From: Sphingosinicella microcystinivorans
Lineage (GTDB): Bacteria > Pseudomonadota > Alphaproteobacteria > Sphingomonadales > Sphingomonadaceae
Direction: 5' to 3'
Length of the DNA stretch: 64,000 nt
NCBI RefSeq assembly: GCF_027941835.1
Contig: NZ_CP116005.1
Span: 1,937,501-2,001,500 of the forward strand
In this document: positions 54,538-63,054 of the stretch, one piece after another
Layout: the number at the start of each line of letters is the position of its first letter
Numbering within the stretch: the stretch's first letter is position 1
Position numbers and translations under genes: made by a program
The notes under the pieces: generated by a model
Told to the model about the DNA's origin: nothing
What the model saw: the letters and a program-made list of their open reading frames with translations, nothing else
The model's database searches: none

Positions 54538-55590
54538 ATGCAATATCGCCGCCTTGGAAATACCGACATCGACGTGAGTGCCATTTGTCTCGGCACGATG
54601 ACATGGGGCTCCCAGAACACCGAGGCCGAGGCGCACGCGCAGATTGATCTGGCGCTCGATCGCGGCGTCAATTTCATCGACACGGCGGAGGCCTATCCGG
54701 TGACGCCGGTGAGCCGGGAAACGCAGGGGCGCACCGAGGAATTCATCGGCAGCTGGATCGCGGGCCGGAAGCGCCGCGATTCGATCGTCCTCGCGACGAA
54801 GGTTGCGGGTCCCGGACGCCCCGGCGATCCCCGCCGGTTCCGCGACGGCAACAACCGGCTCGACCGCCGCAATATCGAAGAGGCCGTGGACGCGAGCCTG
54901 CGGCGGCTGCAGACCGACTATATCGACCTCTACCAGCTGCACTGGCCGGATCGCGCGGTTCCGAGTTTCGGCCGCCGGGGCCTTGCGACGCTCGCGGATC
55001 ATCCGGATACCGTCCCGATCGCGGAAACGCTCGCCGTGCTGGGCGACCTGATCAAGGCAGGCAAGATCCGCCATGTCGGCGTTTCGAACGAAACCGCGTG
55101 GGGCGTCGGCGAATACCTTCGTATCGCGCGCGAGACGGGATTGCCGCGGATCGTCTCGATCCAGAACCCGTACAATCTGCTGAACCGCCTTTTCGAAATC
55201 GGGCTTTCGGAGTTCGCGCTGCGCGAGCAGGTCGGCCTGCTCGCCTACTCCCCGCTCGCAGGCGGCCATCTCACCGGGAAATATCTCGGCGGCACGATTC
55301 CGGAAGGCTCGCGCCGCGCGGTTGCCGGGCAGTTCGTTCGCTATGAGAACGCCGCGCAGCCGGTCGCCAGCGCGCGCTACGTGGCGACGGCGCACGCGCA
55401 CGGAATCGATCCGGCGCAGTTCGCGCTTGCGTTCGTGAACAGCAGGCCGTTCGTCACCTCCACGATCGTCGGCGCCACGTCGCTCGCGCAACTGGAAACC
55501 GACATCGGCAGCATCGACGTCACGCTCGATGAAAGCGCCTTCGCCGCGATCGACGCCGTGCAGCGGGATATTCCGGACCCGTGCCCCTGA
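54538..55590 (+). CDS. Aldo/keto reductase
   Basis: A 350-residue aldo/keto reductase of the Tas/NADP-dependent type: MQYRRLGNTDIDVSAICLGTMTWGSQN, GVNFIDTAEAYP (catalytic Asp and Tyr), SIVLATKV (Lys), DYIDLYQLHWPDR (His) and SNETAWG. It probably reduces the aldehyde released by the TauD-type enzyme, or sulfur-removed carbonyl products. The 227-bp gap upstream holds an AT-rich stretch but no gene. Confidence 0.92.
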   Translation: MQYRRLGNTDIDVSAICLGTMTWGSQNTEAEAHAQIDLALDRGVNFIDTAEAYPVTPVSRETQGRTEEFIGSWIAGRKRRDSIVLATKVAGPGRPGDPRRFRDGNNRLDRRNIEEAVDASLRRLQTDYIDLYQLHWPDRAVPSFGRRGLATLADHPDTVPIAETLAVLGDLIKAGKIRHVGVSNETAWGVGEYLRIARETGLPRIVSIQNPYNLLNRLFEIGLSEFALREQVGLLAYSPLAGGHLTGKYLGGTIPEGSRRAVAGQFVRYENAAQPVASARYVATAHAHGIDPAQFALAFVNSRPFVTSTIVGATSLAQLETDIGSIDVTLDESAFAAIDAVQRDIPDPCP

Positions 55591-55708
55591 GCGCTGGATG
55601 AGCGCCATATAAGGCGGCTTCATAAGCGTATCAGACATACGCGTTCGCCTTGCTCCGTGCGTGGGCATAGGCTCCGGGCAATCTTCCTCAATCCACGGAA
55701 ATCGCCCC

Positions 55709-57046
55709 ATGAGCACGTCCCGCAAGATCAAACTCGGCTTCATCCTTCACGGCGTCGGACGCACGTGGAACGACTGGCGCCACCCCGACCGCGACGTCAA
55801 TGCCAGCACGAGCTTCCGCTTCTACAAGCAGCAGGCGCAGCTCGCCGAGAAAGGCAGGTTCGATTTCCTGTTCGTGGCGGACAGCCTGTCGATCAACGAG
55901 AAATCGAGCCCGCACTATCTGAACCGGATCGAACCGATCACGATCCTGTCCGCGCTCGCCGCCGTCACCGATCACATCGGCCTCGTCGGCACGCTCACGG
56001 TCAGCTATTCCGAGCCTTTCAACGTCGCGCGCCAGTTCGCCTCGCTCGATCACATCTCGGGCGGGCGCGCGGCGTGGAACGTCGTGACCTCGTGGCTCGG
56101 CGACACGGCGGCGAACTTCAGCAAGGCGGAGCACCCTGCGCACAATGTCCGCTACCGGATCGCCGCCGAATATCTCGATGTCGTGCAGGGGTTGTGGGAC
56201 AGTTGGGAGGATGACGCCCACGTCGGCGACAAGGAAAGCGGCGTCTTCGTCGATCCGGACAAGCTGCACAGGCTGGACCACAAGGGCGAATTCTTCCAGG
56301 TGCGGGGACCGCTCAACATCAAGCGCTCGCCGCAGGGGCAGCCGGTGATCTTCCAGGCGGGCGCGTCCGACGACGGCCGCAACTTCGCGGCGAAGCGCGC
56401 CGAGGCGATCTTCACCCATGCGCCGACCTTCGAGGACGGCGTCGCCTACTACGGCGACGTGAAGGCGCGCGCGAAGGGCTTCGGCCGCGATCCGGAGGCG
56501 CTCTACGTCCTGCCCGGCATTTCCCCGATCATCGGCGAGACCGACGCGGATGCGGAAGCGAAATATCGGGAGCTTGCCGCGCTCGAATCGCTCGATACCG
56601 GCTTCGGGTTCCTGTCCCGCACCTTCAACGATCACGATTTCCGCCAGTACGATCTCGACGCGCCGTTCCCGGACGTGGAGCATATCGGGCTCAACAGCCA
56701 GCAGAGCGGCACCAGGCGCATTCTCGCCGAGGTCCGCGCCGGGAACCTGACGCTGCGGCAGGTGGTGGAGCGTCTTGCGACGCCGCGCGGTGCATTCGTC
56801 GGATCGCCGGAAACGGTCGCGGATACGCTCCAGCACTGGTTCGAGAACGGCGCGGCGGACGGTTTCGTCGTCTTCGAGCCGCTGCCGGGACAGCTCGACC
56901 TGTTCGTGGAGAAGGTCATCCCGATCCTTCAGCAGCGCGGGCTGTTCAGGACCGAGTACGAGGGCGCGACATTCCGGGAAAACCTCGGCCTGCCGTTTCC
57001 CGGGAACCGCTACACGCTCGCGCGCGCCGAACGCTCGGTCGCCTGA
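55709..57046 (+). CDS. Flavin-dependent monooxygenase of the NtaA/SnaA/DszA family
   Basis: 445 residues from ATG 55709. LLM-class monooxygenase: [73 protein letters not shown] and the distal [27 protein letters not shown]. The family uses reduced flavin to oxidise compounds such as nitrilotriacetate, sulfones or dimethyl sulfide. Here it likely attacks an organosulfur substrate. A perfect terminator follows at 57094. Confidence 0.92.
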   Translation: MSTSRKIKLGFILHGVGRTWNDWRHPDRDVNASTSFRFYKQQAQLAEKGRFDFLFVADSLSINEKSSPHYLNRIEPITILSALAAVTDHIGLVGTLTVSYSEPFNVARQFASLDHISGGRAAWNVVTSWLGDTAANFSKAEHPAHNVRYRIAAEYLDVVQGLWDSWEDDAHVGDKESGVFVDPDKLHRLDHKGEFFQVRGPLNIKRSPQGQPVIFQAGASDDGRNFAAKRAEAIFTHAPTFEDGVAYYGDVKARAKGFGRDPEALYVLPGISPIIGETDADAEAKYRELAALESLDTGFGFLSRTFNDHDFRQYDLDAPFPDVEHIGLNSQQSGTRRILAEVRAGNLTLRQVVERLATPRGAFVGSPETVADTLQHWFENGAADGFVVFEPLPGQLDLFVEKVIPILQQRGLFRTEYEGATFRENLGLPFPGNRYTLARAERSVA

Positions 57047-57093
57047 TTCAAACGGCCGTACCCTGGGGCGCGCATCGCCTGCGCCCGACTTCA

Positions 57094-57129
57094 GGCGGGT
57101 CTTCCGGTACAGGAAGACCCGCCTTTTTT
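57094..57129 (+). terminator. Intrinsic terminator
   Basis: GGCGGGTCTTCC (57094-57105), loop GGTACA, GGAAGACCCGCC (57112-57123), then six Ts (57124-57129). A perfect 12-bp stem with a U-run, ending the monooxygenase unit. Confidence 0.92.
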
Positions 57130-57249
57130 CGTGGGCTTGACCCTCTTCCGCTTGAGAAAGGCTGATGGGTTCGGATTTGTAAAATCAAATTGTCAACTAT
57201 ATTGATAGAGTATAGCTTTCCCGTATCAACGCAGCACGGGAGAAAGCCG

Positions 57250-57921
57250 ATGAGCAGCAACGAACCCCATATCCTGAACGTGCCGGGGCTGAACAACTCG
57301 GGCGAGCGGCATTGGCAGACCCTTTGGGAGCGGACGCGCACGGATACGTCGCGCGCCGAGCTCGGCCTCTGGGACCAGCCGCACCGCAACAGCTGGGTGA
57401 CGCGGCTCAACGCCGCGATCGAGGCTTCGCCCAAGCCGGTGATTCTCGTCGCGCACAGTCTCGGCTGCCATGCGGTCGCGTGGTGGGTGGCGTTGCAGGG
57501 GCAGAGCTACGGCTGGCCCGTGGCCGGCGCATTGCTCGTCGCGCCGCCGGATATCGAGCGCGGAAAGGAGGGGCGCTTCGCCACCTTCCGCAACCTTCCC
57601 GATGTGTTCCTGCCGTTTCCCTCGATCGTCGTGGCGAGCCGCAACGATCATTATGCGGATTTCGCCCATGCGGCCGGCCTTGCGCGCGGCTGGGGCAGCT
57701 TCCTCGTCGATGCCGGAAACTGCGGGCACATCAACGCCGATTCCGACATCGGCGAATGGCAATTCGGGCAGCGCCTTCTGGACCGGCTGATCGTGGCCGC
57801 GAAAGGCCGCGATCGGCCGGACGCACCCGTGGAGCGCCGCGCCGCCGAACGCTTCCTCGCCGCCCGGCCCCTTCGCGGGTCCGATCCGGCAGGACAGGAG
57901 ACCGCGACGGTTTCCCATTAG
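57250..57921 (+). CDS. Small alpha/beta hydrolase, RBBP9/YdeN type
   Basis: 223 residues from ATG 57250; an in-frame ATG at 57190 lies over AT-rich promoter-like sequence. RBBP9/YdeN serine hydrolase: ILNVPGLNNSGERHWQTLW, nucleophile VAHSLGCHAV, aspartate in VVASRNDHYADF and histidine in NCGHINADSDIGEW. The substrate is unknown. The C-terminal 35 residues are an unstructured tail. A similar motif to the sulfur promoter element is seen weakly near 57201. Confidence 0.88.
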   Translation: MSSNEPHILNVPGLNNSGERHWQTLWERTRTDTSRAELGLWDQPHRNSWVTRLNAAIEASPKPVILVAHSLGCHAVAWWVALQGQSYGWPVAGALLVAPPDIERGKEGRFATFRNLPDVFLPFPSIVVASRNDHYADFAHAAGLARGWGSFLVDAGNCGHINADSDIGEWQFGQRLLDRLIVAAKGRDRPDAPVERRAAERFLAARPLRGSDPAGQETATVSH

Positions 57922-57981
57922 AGCATTTTCAGGTCGGATGGAGACATCCGACGGCTCGGCAAAACGCGTCGAGGCAAAGCG

Positions 57982-58022
57982 ACGGAGCGCCGGTTTCGAG
58001 TCCATCGGAACCGGCGCTCCGT
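57982..58022. terminator. Strong hairpin without U-run
   Basis: ACGGAGCGCCGGTT (57982-57995) and AACCGGCGCTCCGT (58009-58022) form a perfect 14-bp stem with a 13-base loop after the hydrolase gene. No T-run follows. Confidence 0.5.
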
Positions 58023-58095
58023 CGTTCCCGGTGCGGGCCGCGCGGCGGTCACGGGAACCTATCAGCAACAGTCATAAAGGTTGCAGATAAACTCT

Positions 58096-58167
58096 ATTGA
58101 ATAAGTAGACTTTAAGTCTCTAGATCGGCCCGTCCTTGCGGGGCTTCGGCGGCGTGCCGCCTTTTTT
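58096..58167 (+). promoter_or_regulatory. TonB receptor 4 leader: sulfur motif copy 2 and attenuator-like hairpin
   Basis: ATTGAATAAGTAGACTTTAA (58096-58115) matches the motif at 47791. The palindrome AGACTT-T-AAGTCT overlaps it at 58107-58119. Downstream, CCCG...CGGG and GGCGG-CGTG-CCGCC followed by six Ts (58162-58167) form a terminator-like hairpin 30 bp before the receptor start, so expression may be controlled by attenuation. Confidence 0.5.
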
Positions 58168-58197
58168 CTCGACATCAATCAGGAACGTGATCCGACC

Positions 58198-60741
58198 ATG
58201 AGACTTGTAGCTGGACTTTTGATTTCCACGGCCGTTGCCGCTGCGACGGCCGCGCAGGCGGAAGCGGCCGACAGCGGAAGCGAAGCCGAAGCGGCCGCGG
58301 CATTCGATGCGGCGGACGCCGCCGATGCCGCCGCCGAGACGATCATCGTCACGGGCACGCGCGGCTCGCGTCCGCGCACCGTGGCGGACAGCCCCGTGCC
58401 GATCGACGTCATCACCAGCGAACAGCTCATCAACACGGGCCGGACAGGCCTCAAGGACATCCTCGGGAACATCATCCCGTCGCTCACCATGCCCGCGCTC
58501 GGCGGCGGCGGCACATCGTCGAGCGCGAAGCCGATCTCGATCCGGGGCCTCAGCGGCGATTACGTGCTGGTCCTCGTCAACGGCAAGCGGCGTCACACGA
58601 CCTCGCTGATCAACAACCTGTCGCGTATTTCCGGCGGCAGCACGCCGGTCGACATCGACCTCATTCCGGCGAACGCCATCGGCCGCCTCGAGGTTCTGCG
58701 CGACGGCGCGGCGGCACAATACGGCTCGGATGCGATTTCGGGCGTCATCAACTTCATCCTCGATTCGAATCCCGAAGGCGGTGAATTCACCACCACGGCC
58801 GGCAGCCACTACGAGAAGGGCGGCGAGCTGTTCCAGCAGGCGCTCAGCTACGGCACGCGCCTTGGCGGCGACGGCGGCTTCGTCCGCTTCGCGGTGGAGG
58901 CCAAGTATCACGACCGCGCCGATTCCTCGGCCGCCTACGTGCCGCACACGGTCAACCTCTATCCGCTGCTCGCCGACGGCTCCCGCGATCCGCGCGAATA
59001 CACGATCGACCGTGTCCGCGCCGGGAACTACGGCCGCACCAACCGCGACTACATCGTCAACTCTTCGTACAACGCGGAATTGCCGCTGAGCGATGTCACG
59101 ACGCTCTACAGCTTCTCGACGCTCAGCTACCGCGACGTGAAGGACGGGCGCGGCCAGTTCAACGCCAACAACGTCAATTCGCTGCCGGAGCTTTATCCCA
59201 ACGGCTTCCTCGCCAAGCGCCGCATCTGGGAGACCGATTTCCAGGCGACGGCGGGCGTGCGCTCCGTGCTGTGGGGGCTCGATGTCGATTTCAGCTCGAG
59301 CTTCGGCAAGGATCACGTGAAGCTCGGCGCCATTGACACGCTCAATCCGTCGCTCGGGCCGAGCAGCAAGACCAGCTTCTTCATGGGCAAGCAGAAATCG
59401 AGCCTGTGGGTGAACAATCTCGATTTCAGCCGGCCGGTCGAGATCGGCCTTGCAGAACCGATCACGCTTTCGTTCGGCCTCGAGCATCGCTGGGAGCGCT
59501 TCCAGAATGTCGCCGGCGAGCCCGACAGCTACCGCGACGGCGGCTATATCATCCCGACCGGAACCACGCCGTTCGAGCTGGCCTTCGGCGGACAGCGGCC
59601 GCAGGCGAGCCTCGTCTCCTTCACGGGAACGACGCCGGCGGACGCTTTCGTGCTCACCCGCAACAATTTCGCTGGCTATGTCGACATCGAGGCGAACCTG
59701 ACGAAGGACTGGTTCGTCGGCCTCGCCGGGCGTGCCGAGCATTACACGGACAGCGCGGGCGACACCGTCAGCGGCAAGGTCTCGACGCGCTACGAGATCG
59801 TGCCGGGCCTTGCGATCCGCGGCGGCGTGAACACGGGCTTCCGTGCGCCGTCGCTTGCGCAGCAGGGCTTCTCGACCTCCCAGAACACCAGCATCATCAT
59901 CGACGGCGACCGCGTTCCGCAGCTCGTCAAGTTCCTGGCGCCGAACGATCCGATCGCGGGCTTCCTCGGCGCGAAACCGCTGAAGCCTGAAAAGTCGCTG
60001 AACTTCACGGCGGGCCTGACGTTCGAATCCGGTCCGTTCCGGTTCACCGTGGACGGCTACCAGATCGACATCGACGACCGTATCGTGAAGACGGAAGTGC
60101 TGAACAGCGCCGAGGCGCGCGCGATCCTGACCAGCCCCGAAGTGGTCGCGATCCTTGCTGCGCGCGGCGTGCCCGGCATCAGCAGCGGCCAGTTCTTCAT
60201 CAACGGCGTCGACACGCGCACGCGCGGCGTGGATCTCGTCGGCGAATACACGTTGCAGACAGGGGCGCTCGGCACGTTCCGCTTCAACGCGGCCTACAGC
60301 TACAACAAGACGAAGATCCTGAGCGTTGCCGAGAACCCGGCGAACCTCTCCAACACGATCCTGTTCGGACGGCAGGCGCGGGCCGACCTCGTGAAGGCGA
60401 CGCCGCGCGACAAGCTGGTGCTGAATACGGACTGGACCATCGGCGCCTTCCGGAGCGCGCTGCGCATAACCCGCTTCGGGAAATATACCGAGACGAGCGC
60501 CAGCCAGACATCGACGGTCGACGACCGCACCTTCGGCGCGAAGTGGATCGCCGACATCGACGTTGCCGCAGATGTCGGCAAGAACCTGACCGTGGCTGTC
60601 GGCGCCAACAACCTGTTCGACGTGTATCCGGACGCGATCGGCGTCGTGCAGGCGAATACCGGCGCCGGCCAGTACGGAAACTTCGCGCCGTTCGGTCTCA
60701 GCGGCGGCTTCTACTATGGCCGCGTCTCGGTGCGCTTCTGA
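58198..60741 (+). CDS. TonB-dependent outer-membrane receptor 4
   Basis: An 847-residue receptor. Signal peptide (MRLVAGLLISTAVAAATAAQAEA), an Ala/Glu/Asp-rich linker, TonB box ETIIVTGTRGSRPRT, plug PISIRGLSGDYVLVLVNGKR and RLEVLRDGAAAQYGSDAISGVINFIL, and a barrel ending FYYGRVSVRF. The plug type (ADAISGVINF) differs from receptors 1-3 ([11 protein letters not shown]). Its position between sulfur genes and the shared leader motif suggests uptake of a sulfur-containing substrate. Confidence 0.93.
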   Translation: MRLVAGLLISTAVAAATAAQAEAADSGSEAEAAAAFDAADAADAAAETIIVTGTRGSRPRTVADSPVPIDVITSEQLINTGRTGLKDILGNIIPSLTMPALGGGGTSSSAKPISIRGLSGDYVLVLVNGKRRHTTSLINNLSRISGGSTPVDIDLIPANAIGRLEVLRDGAAAQYGSDAISGVINFILDSNPEGGEFTTTAGSHYEKGGELFQQALSYGTRLGGDGGFVRFAVEAKYHDRADSSAAYVPHTVNLYPLLADGSRDPREYTIDRVRAGNYGRTNRDYIVNSSYNAELPLSDVTTLYSFSTLSYRDVKDGRGQFNANNVNSLPELYPNGFLAKRRIWETDFQATAGVRSVLWGLDVDFSSSFGKDHVKLGAIDTLNPSLGPSSKTSFFMGKQKSSLWVNNLDFSRPVEIGLAEPITLSFGLEHRWERFQNVAGEPDSYRDGGYIIPTGTTPFELAFGGQRPQASLVSFTGTTPADAFVLTRNNFAGYVDIEANLTKDWFVGLAGRAEHYTDSAGDTVSGKVSTRYEIVPGLAIRGGVNTGFRAPSLAQQGFSTSQNTSIIIDGDRVPQLVKFLAPNDPIAGFLGAKPLKPEKSLNFTAGLTFESGPFRFTVDGYQIDIDDRIVKTEVLNSAEARAILTSPEVVAILAARGVPGISSGQFFINGVDTRTRGVDLVGEYTLQTGALGTFRFNAAYSYNKTKILSVAENPANLSNTILFGRQARADLVKATPRDKLVLNTDWTIGAFRSALRITRFGKYTETSASQTSTVDDRTFGAKWIADIDVAADVGKNLTVAVGANNLFDVYPDAIGVVQANTGAGQYGNFAPFGLSGGFYYGRVSVRF

Positions 60742-60763
60742 GCAGGGCGCGACGCGCGTTGCC

Positions 60764-61549
60764 TTACAGAGGGGGAAACGCGGGCACCGGTTCGAACATC
60801 AGGGCAATGAGGCCATAGAGGCTGATCGCGATCAGGATCGCGCCGACGAGCATCAGAAGCCGTCTCGGCGCGATCCGTCCGGTGAGCCACGCCCCGATCG
60901 GGGCGGCGATGACGCCGCCGATGAGGAGGCCGGATGCGGCGGTCGTGAAGGCTGCAAGGCCGAGCGCGCCGACGAACGCCGACAGGACGGTGACGGTGAC
61001 GAAGAACTCCGCGGCATTGACGGTTCCGATCGCCATGCGCGGCGTCATGCCCTGCGCGAGGAGATTGCCGGTCACAACGGGTCCCCAGCCGCCGCCCGCC
61101 GATGCGTCGAGGAAGCCGCCGACGGCGCCCAGCGGGCCGACGAAGCGCATACGGCGGAAGGTCTGCGGCCGCCGCGGCGCGCGCCAGATCAGGTACACGC
61201 CGATCGCCGCCATGTAGACGAGCATGACCGGGCGAGTGAGATGGCCGTCGACCGCGGAGAGAAACCAGACTCCGGCGAGTCCGCCGAGGATGCCGGGGAT
61301 GACGAGCCGCGCGAACAGCGGCCAATCGACGTTTCGCTGGACGGCGTGGCTGAGGCCGGACACGCCGCTGACGAAACTTTCGACCGTGCGCGTGGTTGCC
61401 GATGCCGCGGCAGGCGGGAACCCCAGAAGCGTCAGGAGGGCATTCGACACCAGCCCGAACGCCATGCCGAGCGCGCTGTCCACGAGCTGCGCGACGAAAC
61501 CGATGAACAGGAACGGCGCGAGGTCCGCCCAGGGAATGGCAAGACTCAT
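60764..61549 (-). CDS. TauE/SafE-family sulfite/sulfonate exporter
   Basis: 261 residues from ATG 61549; the frame open upstream to 62446 is the opposite frame of the ATP-grasp gene. About eight membrane segments in two repeats: FIGFVAQLVDSALGMAFGLVSNALLTLLGFPPAAASATT and FVGPLGAVGGFLDASAGGGWGPVVTGNLLAQGMTPRMAIGTVNAAEF. The TauE family exports sulfite or organosulfonates. It overlaps the ATP-grasp gene by 4 bp and so is translationally coupled to it. Confidence 0.9.
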   Translation of the reverse strand: MSLAIPWADLAPFLFIGFVAQLVDSALGMAFGLVSNALLTLLGFPPAAASATTRTVESFVSGVSGLSHAVQRNVDWPLFARLVIPGILGGLAGVWFLSAVDGHLTRPVMLVYMAAIGVYLIWRAPRRPQTFRRMRFVGPLGAVGGFLDASAGGGWGPVVTGNLLAQGMTPRMAIGTVNAAEFFVTVTVLSAFVGALGLAAFTTAASGLLIGGVIAAPIGAWLTGRIAPRRLLMLVGAILIAISLYGLIALMFEPVPAFPPL

Positions 61550-62922
61550 CGCTCGCTCCGGCCTTTCAGCAGTTCCGAGGCGGACCTGCGGATACGGCCC
61601 GACGGCGAGGTGAGCAGGAACAGGACCGGGAAGGCGAGGGCAAGCACCGACAGGCCGCCGCTCAGCATTGCCTGCGTGCCCGCGAGCCAGGGAAGCATGG
61701 CCGCCCAGATGGAGACCGCGAGCACGACGACGAGCGTCCGTTCCTGTTCCCATTCGTCGACCGCGGCGAGATTGGTGCGGACGCGGCCTTCGAACAGGGT
61801 CCTGAGGCCGCGGTGCGTGCGGCCTTTCGCATCGACGAGCGCGGAGGGCATGGCGGCCTGCGCAAGCGACACGACGCCGGCGCCGATCAGCCGGATGCCG
61901 ACCGCGCTTGCGAAGCGCCGGTAGCCCTTGCTGCGATCGCTGATGGCGCGCAGGCCGCTTCGCCCGCCGAACGCCAGCTCGGCAAGCGCCGTGCTTTCCG
62001 CGACGGGGGGCGCGGGCGAGGGCGCGCTTTGCGTGGACAGGATCCAGTCGAGCATCGCGGACGGCACATCGAGCCCGGACGCGCGTTCCAGCCCCTGGAA
62101 ACCGGGGGCCGAGTTCGCCTCGCAGATGCGATAGCCGTCTTCGTCGAACAGGATGTCGATGCCCGCGATGTCGAGTTCGAGAATGTCGGCGGCCTGCACG
62201 GCGAGGTCCGCCATTTCGGGGGGCGGATTGTACGCGACGCCGACGCCGCCCAGAGAGACGTTGGACTTGAAATTGCCCGTGAGGGACCGCCGTTCCATCG
62301 CGGCGATCACGCGGCCGCCGACGACCAGAACGCGGACATCGCGGCCGTGGCTGGCGCGCACGTAATGCTGCAGGATGAAGTCGGCCTTCGCGTCCGCACT
62401 TTCGAGAAGCCCCGCCAGATCCTCGAACTGGCTGCGGTCCTCGCATTTGAGGACGCCCGCGCCGCGCGTGCCCTTCAACGTCTTCACGATGACGGGAAAG
62501 CCGAGTTCCCGTTCGACGAGGCCGATGTCCATCGGAAACGTGCCGAGGATGGTGCGCGGGATCGGGAGGCCCGCCCGGATCAGGAGCTGGAGCGAGTGGA
62601 GCTTGTCGGCAACGCGCTCGATGGCGGCGGGGCCGTTGACGAGGCGGACACTGCGCCGCTCGAAATGCCGGAGCAGGGCAAGCGTGAAATAGTCGGTCTC
62701 CGCGCCTGTGCGGCAGATGATGAAATCGGGCCGCGCCAACGGACGGTCCTGATACTTCGCCGCCCAGTCGTCGTCGGCGCCGACGACAAGCTCGAACTTG
62801 TGGGGATGCAGGATCTCGAGGCCCACATCCATCGCGTTGGCGGCTTCCTGGAAGCGGAAGATCTCCGGCACTTCCGGCAGCGCGGGATCGAGTTCACGAT
62901 GGAAGAGAATCCAGCCTCGCAT
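61546..62922 (-). CDS. RimK-type ATP-grasp protein with membrane-anchored C-terminus
   Basis: 458 residues from ATG 62922 (AGGGAAAG upstream). Residues about 1-295 form a RimK/glutathione-synthetase-like ATP-grasp: GPAAIERVADKLHSLQLLIRAGLPIPRTI, FPVIVKTLKGTRGAGVLKCED, HYVRASHGRDVRVLVVGGRVIAAM and DIAGIDILFDEDGYRICEANSAPGF. A further ~160 residues hold a linker and two hydrophobic helices (LVVVLAVSIWAAMLPWLAG; GGLSVLALAFPVLFLL), not part of the usual family. It would ligate an amino acid or peptide to a carboxylate near the membrane. Coupling with the TauE exporter suggests a joint role. Substrate unknown. Confidence 0.85.
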   Translation of the reverse strand: MRGWILFHRELDPALPEVPEIFRFQEAANAMDVGLEILHPHKFELVVGADDDWAAKYQDRPLARPDFIICRTGAETDYFTLALLRHFERRSVRLVNGPAAIERVADKLHSLQLLIRAGLPIPRTILGTFPMDIGLVERELGFPVIVKTLKGTRGAGVLKCEDRSQFEDLAGLLESADAKADFILQHYVRASHGRDVRVLVVGGRVIAAMERRSLTGNFKSNVSLGGVGVAYNPPPEMADLAVQAADILELDIAGIDILFDEDGYRICEANSAPGFQGLERASGLDVPSAMLDWILSTQSAPSPAPPVAESTALAELAFGGRSGLRAISDRSKGYRRFASAVGIRLIGAGVVSLAQAAMPSALVDAKGRTHRGLRTLFEGRVRTNLAAVDEWEQERTLVVVLAVSIWAAMLPWLAGTQAMLSGGLSVLALAFPVLFLLTSPSGRIRRSASELLKGRSER

Positions 62923-63015
62923 GTCTTTCCCTAACACGTGGCGGATCGCGCGGCCACCTGTGCCGAATGACACAACCGGCCATCGGTTCCATCACGTGGC
63001 GACGGCGCCGGAAAT

Positions 63016-63046
63016 GCGCCTGTCCGACATGGTGCCGGACAGGCGC
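63016..63046 (-). terminator. Hairpin downstream of the partial TonB receptor
   Basis: GCGCCTGTCCG (63016-63026) and CGGACAGGCGC (63036-63046) form a perfect 11-bp stem with a 9-base loop just after the receptor stop on the minus strand. The following T-run is short. Confidence 0.5.
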
Positions 63047-63054
63047 GGTCTTCC

